Source: a candidate division TA06 bacterium
GTDB taxonomy: Bacteria; Ratteibacteria; UBA8468; MWAK01
DNA: 7,267 nucleotides
Reading direction: 5' to 3'
Assembly (NCBI GenBank): GCA_022704925.1
Contig: JAKJFK010000084.1
Span: 1 to 7,267, forward strand
The notes under the pieces were generated by a model, which was given only the letters and a program-made list of their open reading frames with translations, was not told the origin of the DNA and did not search any database. The position numbers and the translations under genes were made by a program. Below, piece by piece: positions 6,896 through 7,267 of this stretch (positions are counted from its first letter, which is position 1; the number at the start of each line of letters is the position of its first letter).

Positions 6896-7267
6896 ATGAA
6901 ACTTGGAAATGGCTGGTTCAGGCGAAGCGGCGGTTTTGGCCGGGGTCTGCTGGTCGGATTTCTCTTCCTGCTGCTGCTGGCCGGGCGTCCGCTGGCCGCC
7001 GACGAGAAGCCGATCTGCACCGTCGCGGTCATTTCAAACACCTACATAACCGCCCTGCCGGCGGCCGAAATCAAGGATGTCGGCGGCAAGAGCCGTGACT
7101 GGCTTAAAGAAAGATCCACGTCCGGTCTGAACGGCGCGGTCGAGCTGGTCAACCAGCTCAAGCCGGACGCCTTCGTCATCCTGGGCAACCTGACCTGGAC
7201 CGGTTCGGAGGCCGATTTCAAGGAATTCCAGGGCTACCTGGACCGGGTTGAGAAGGCGGTTCCGGTT
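6896..7267 (+). CDS. Exported calcineurin-like phosphoesterase-type protein, N-terminal part
   Basis: The first 124 codons are visible; the gene continues past the right edge. The N-terminus is a Sec-type signal: basic residues (K2, R9, R10, R16), a hydrophobic core at about 18-29, and a probable cleavage near PLAA at 32-35. It lacks a clear twin-arginine consensus. The mature part begins with a beta strand, TVAVIS (42-47), and has a second strand, DAFVILGNLTWTGS (91-104), followed by a helix. The layout resembles the start of a calcineurin-like metallophosphoesterase, with its ISDxH and GDLxxxG motifs about 50 residues apart. Here the first reads S47-N48-T49-Y50 and the second G97-N98-L99, so three expected metal ligands (D, H, D) are N, Y and N. 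Later motifs are outside the window. It may be a pseudoenzyme, an atypical family, or another alpha/beta fold. The signal is well supported, the fold moderately so. Confidence 0.65.
   Translation, partial: MKLGNGWFRRSGGFGRGLLVGFLFLLLLAGRPLAADEKPICTVAVISNTYITALPAAEIKDVGGKSRDWLKERSTSGLNGAVELVNQLKPDAFVILGNLTWTGSEADFKEFQGYLDRVEKAVPV

Noticed and set aside
6896-7000. Twin-arginine (Tat) export of the phosphoesterase-like protein, suggested by R9-R10.
   Set aside because: The residues after the arginine pair (S-G-G-F) do not match the Tat consensus, and the long leucine-rich core fits Sec export better.

Overview
This is a GC-rich bacterial chromosomal window made mostly of housekeeping genes. Two transcription units diverge from one intergenic region at about 6071-6244. 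Leftward (minus strand) run glyS, glyA and mfd, closely packed and probably one operon; mfd runs off the left edge. Rightward (plus strand) run a cysteine-rich DUF3109-type protein and, from its own promoter, the start of an exported protein resembling a calcineurin-like phosphoesterase, which runs off the right edge.

The organism is a bacterium: it has the beta subunit of the bacterial alpha2/beta2 glycyl-tRNA synthetase, a transcription-repair coupling factor, and sigma70-like promoter boxes. Strong G/C bias at third codon positions and a Sec-type signal peptide fit a high-GC, probably diderm lineage. The phylum cannot be settled from the sequence.

Region by region: 1-2737 encodes Mfd, with helicase motifs and RNA-polymerase-interaction region intact and the C-terminal domain outside the window. 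2761-4008 encodes serine hydroxymethyltransferase, with all recognised catalytic residues. 4019-6070 encodes GlyRS beta; no glyQ lies beside it. 6071-6244 holds a glyS promoter, a back-to-back promoter for the DUF3109 gene, and a perfect 10-bp inverted repeat between and overlapping them. 6245-6805 encodes the DUF3109-type protein. 6806-6895 holds a good promoter and a leader with a weak hairpin and T-run. 6896 onward encodes the exported protein.

Functionally, GlyA makes glycine from serine while charging tetrahydrofolate with a one-carbon unit, and GlyS is part of the enzyme that loads glycine onto tRNA, so the first two operon genes form a supply-and-use pair. Mfd, which removes stalled RNA polymerase and recruits nucleotide excision repair, has no obvious metabolic link to them. 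I see no mobile element, CRISPR array, tRNA or rRNA. The most unusual points are the loss of expected metal ligands in the exported phosphoesterase-like protein, the dyad shared by the divergent promoters, and a shortened Mfd N-terminal half with a changed UvrA-contact position.
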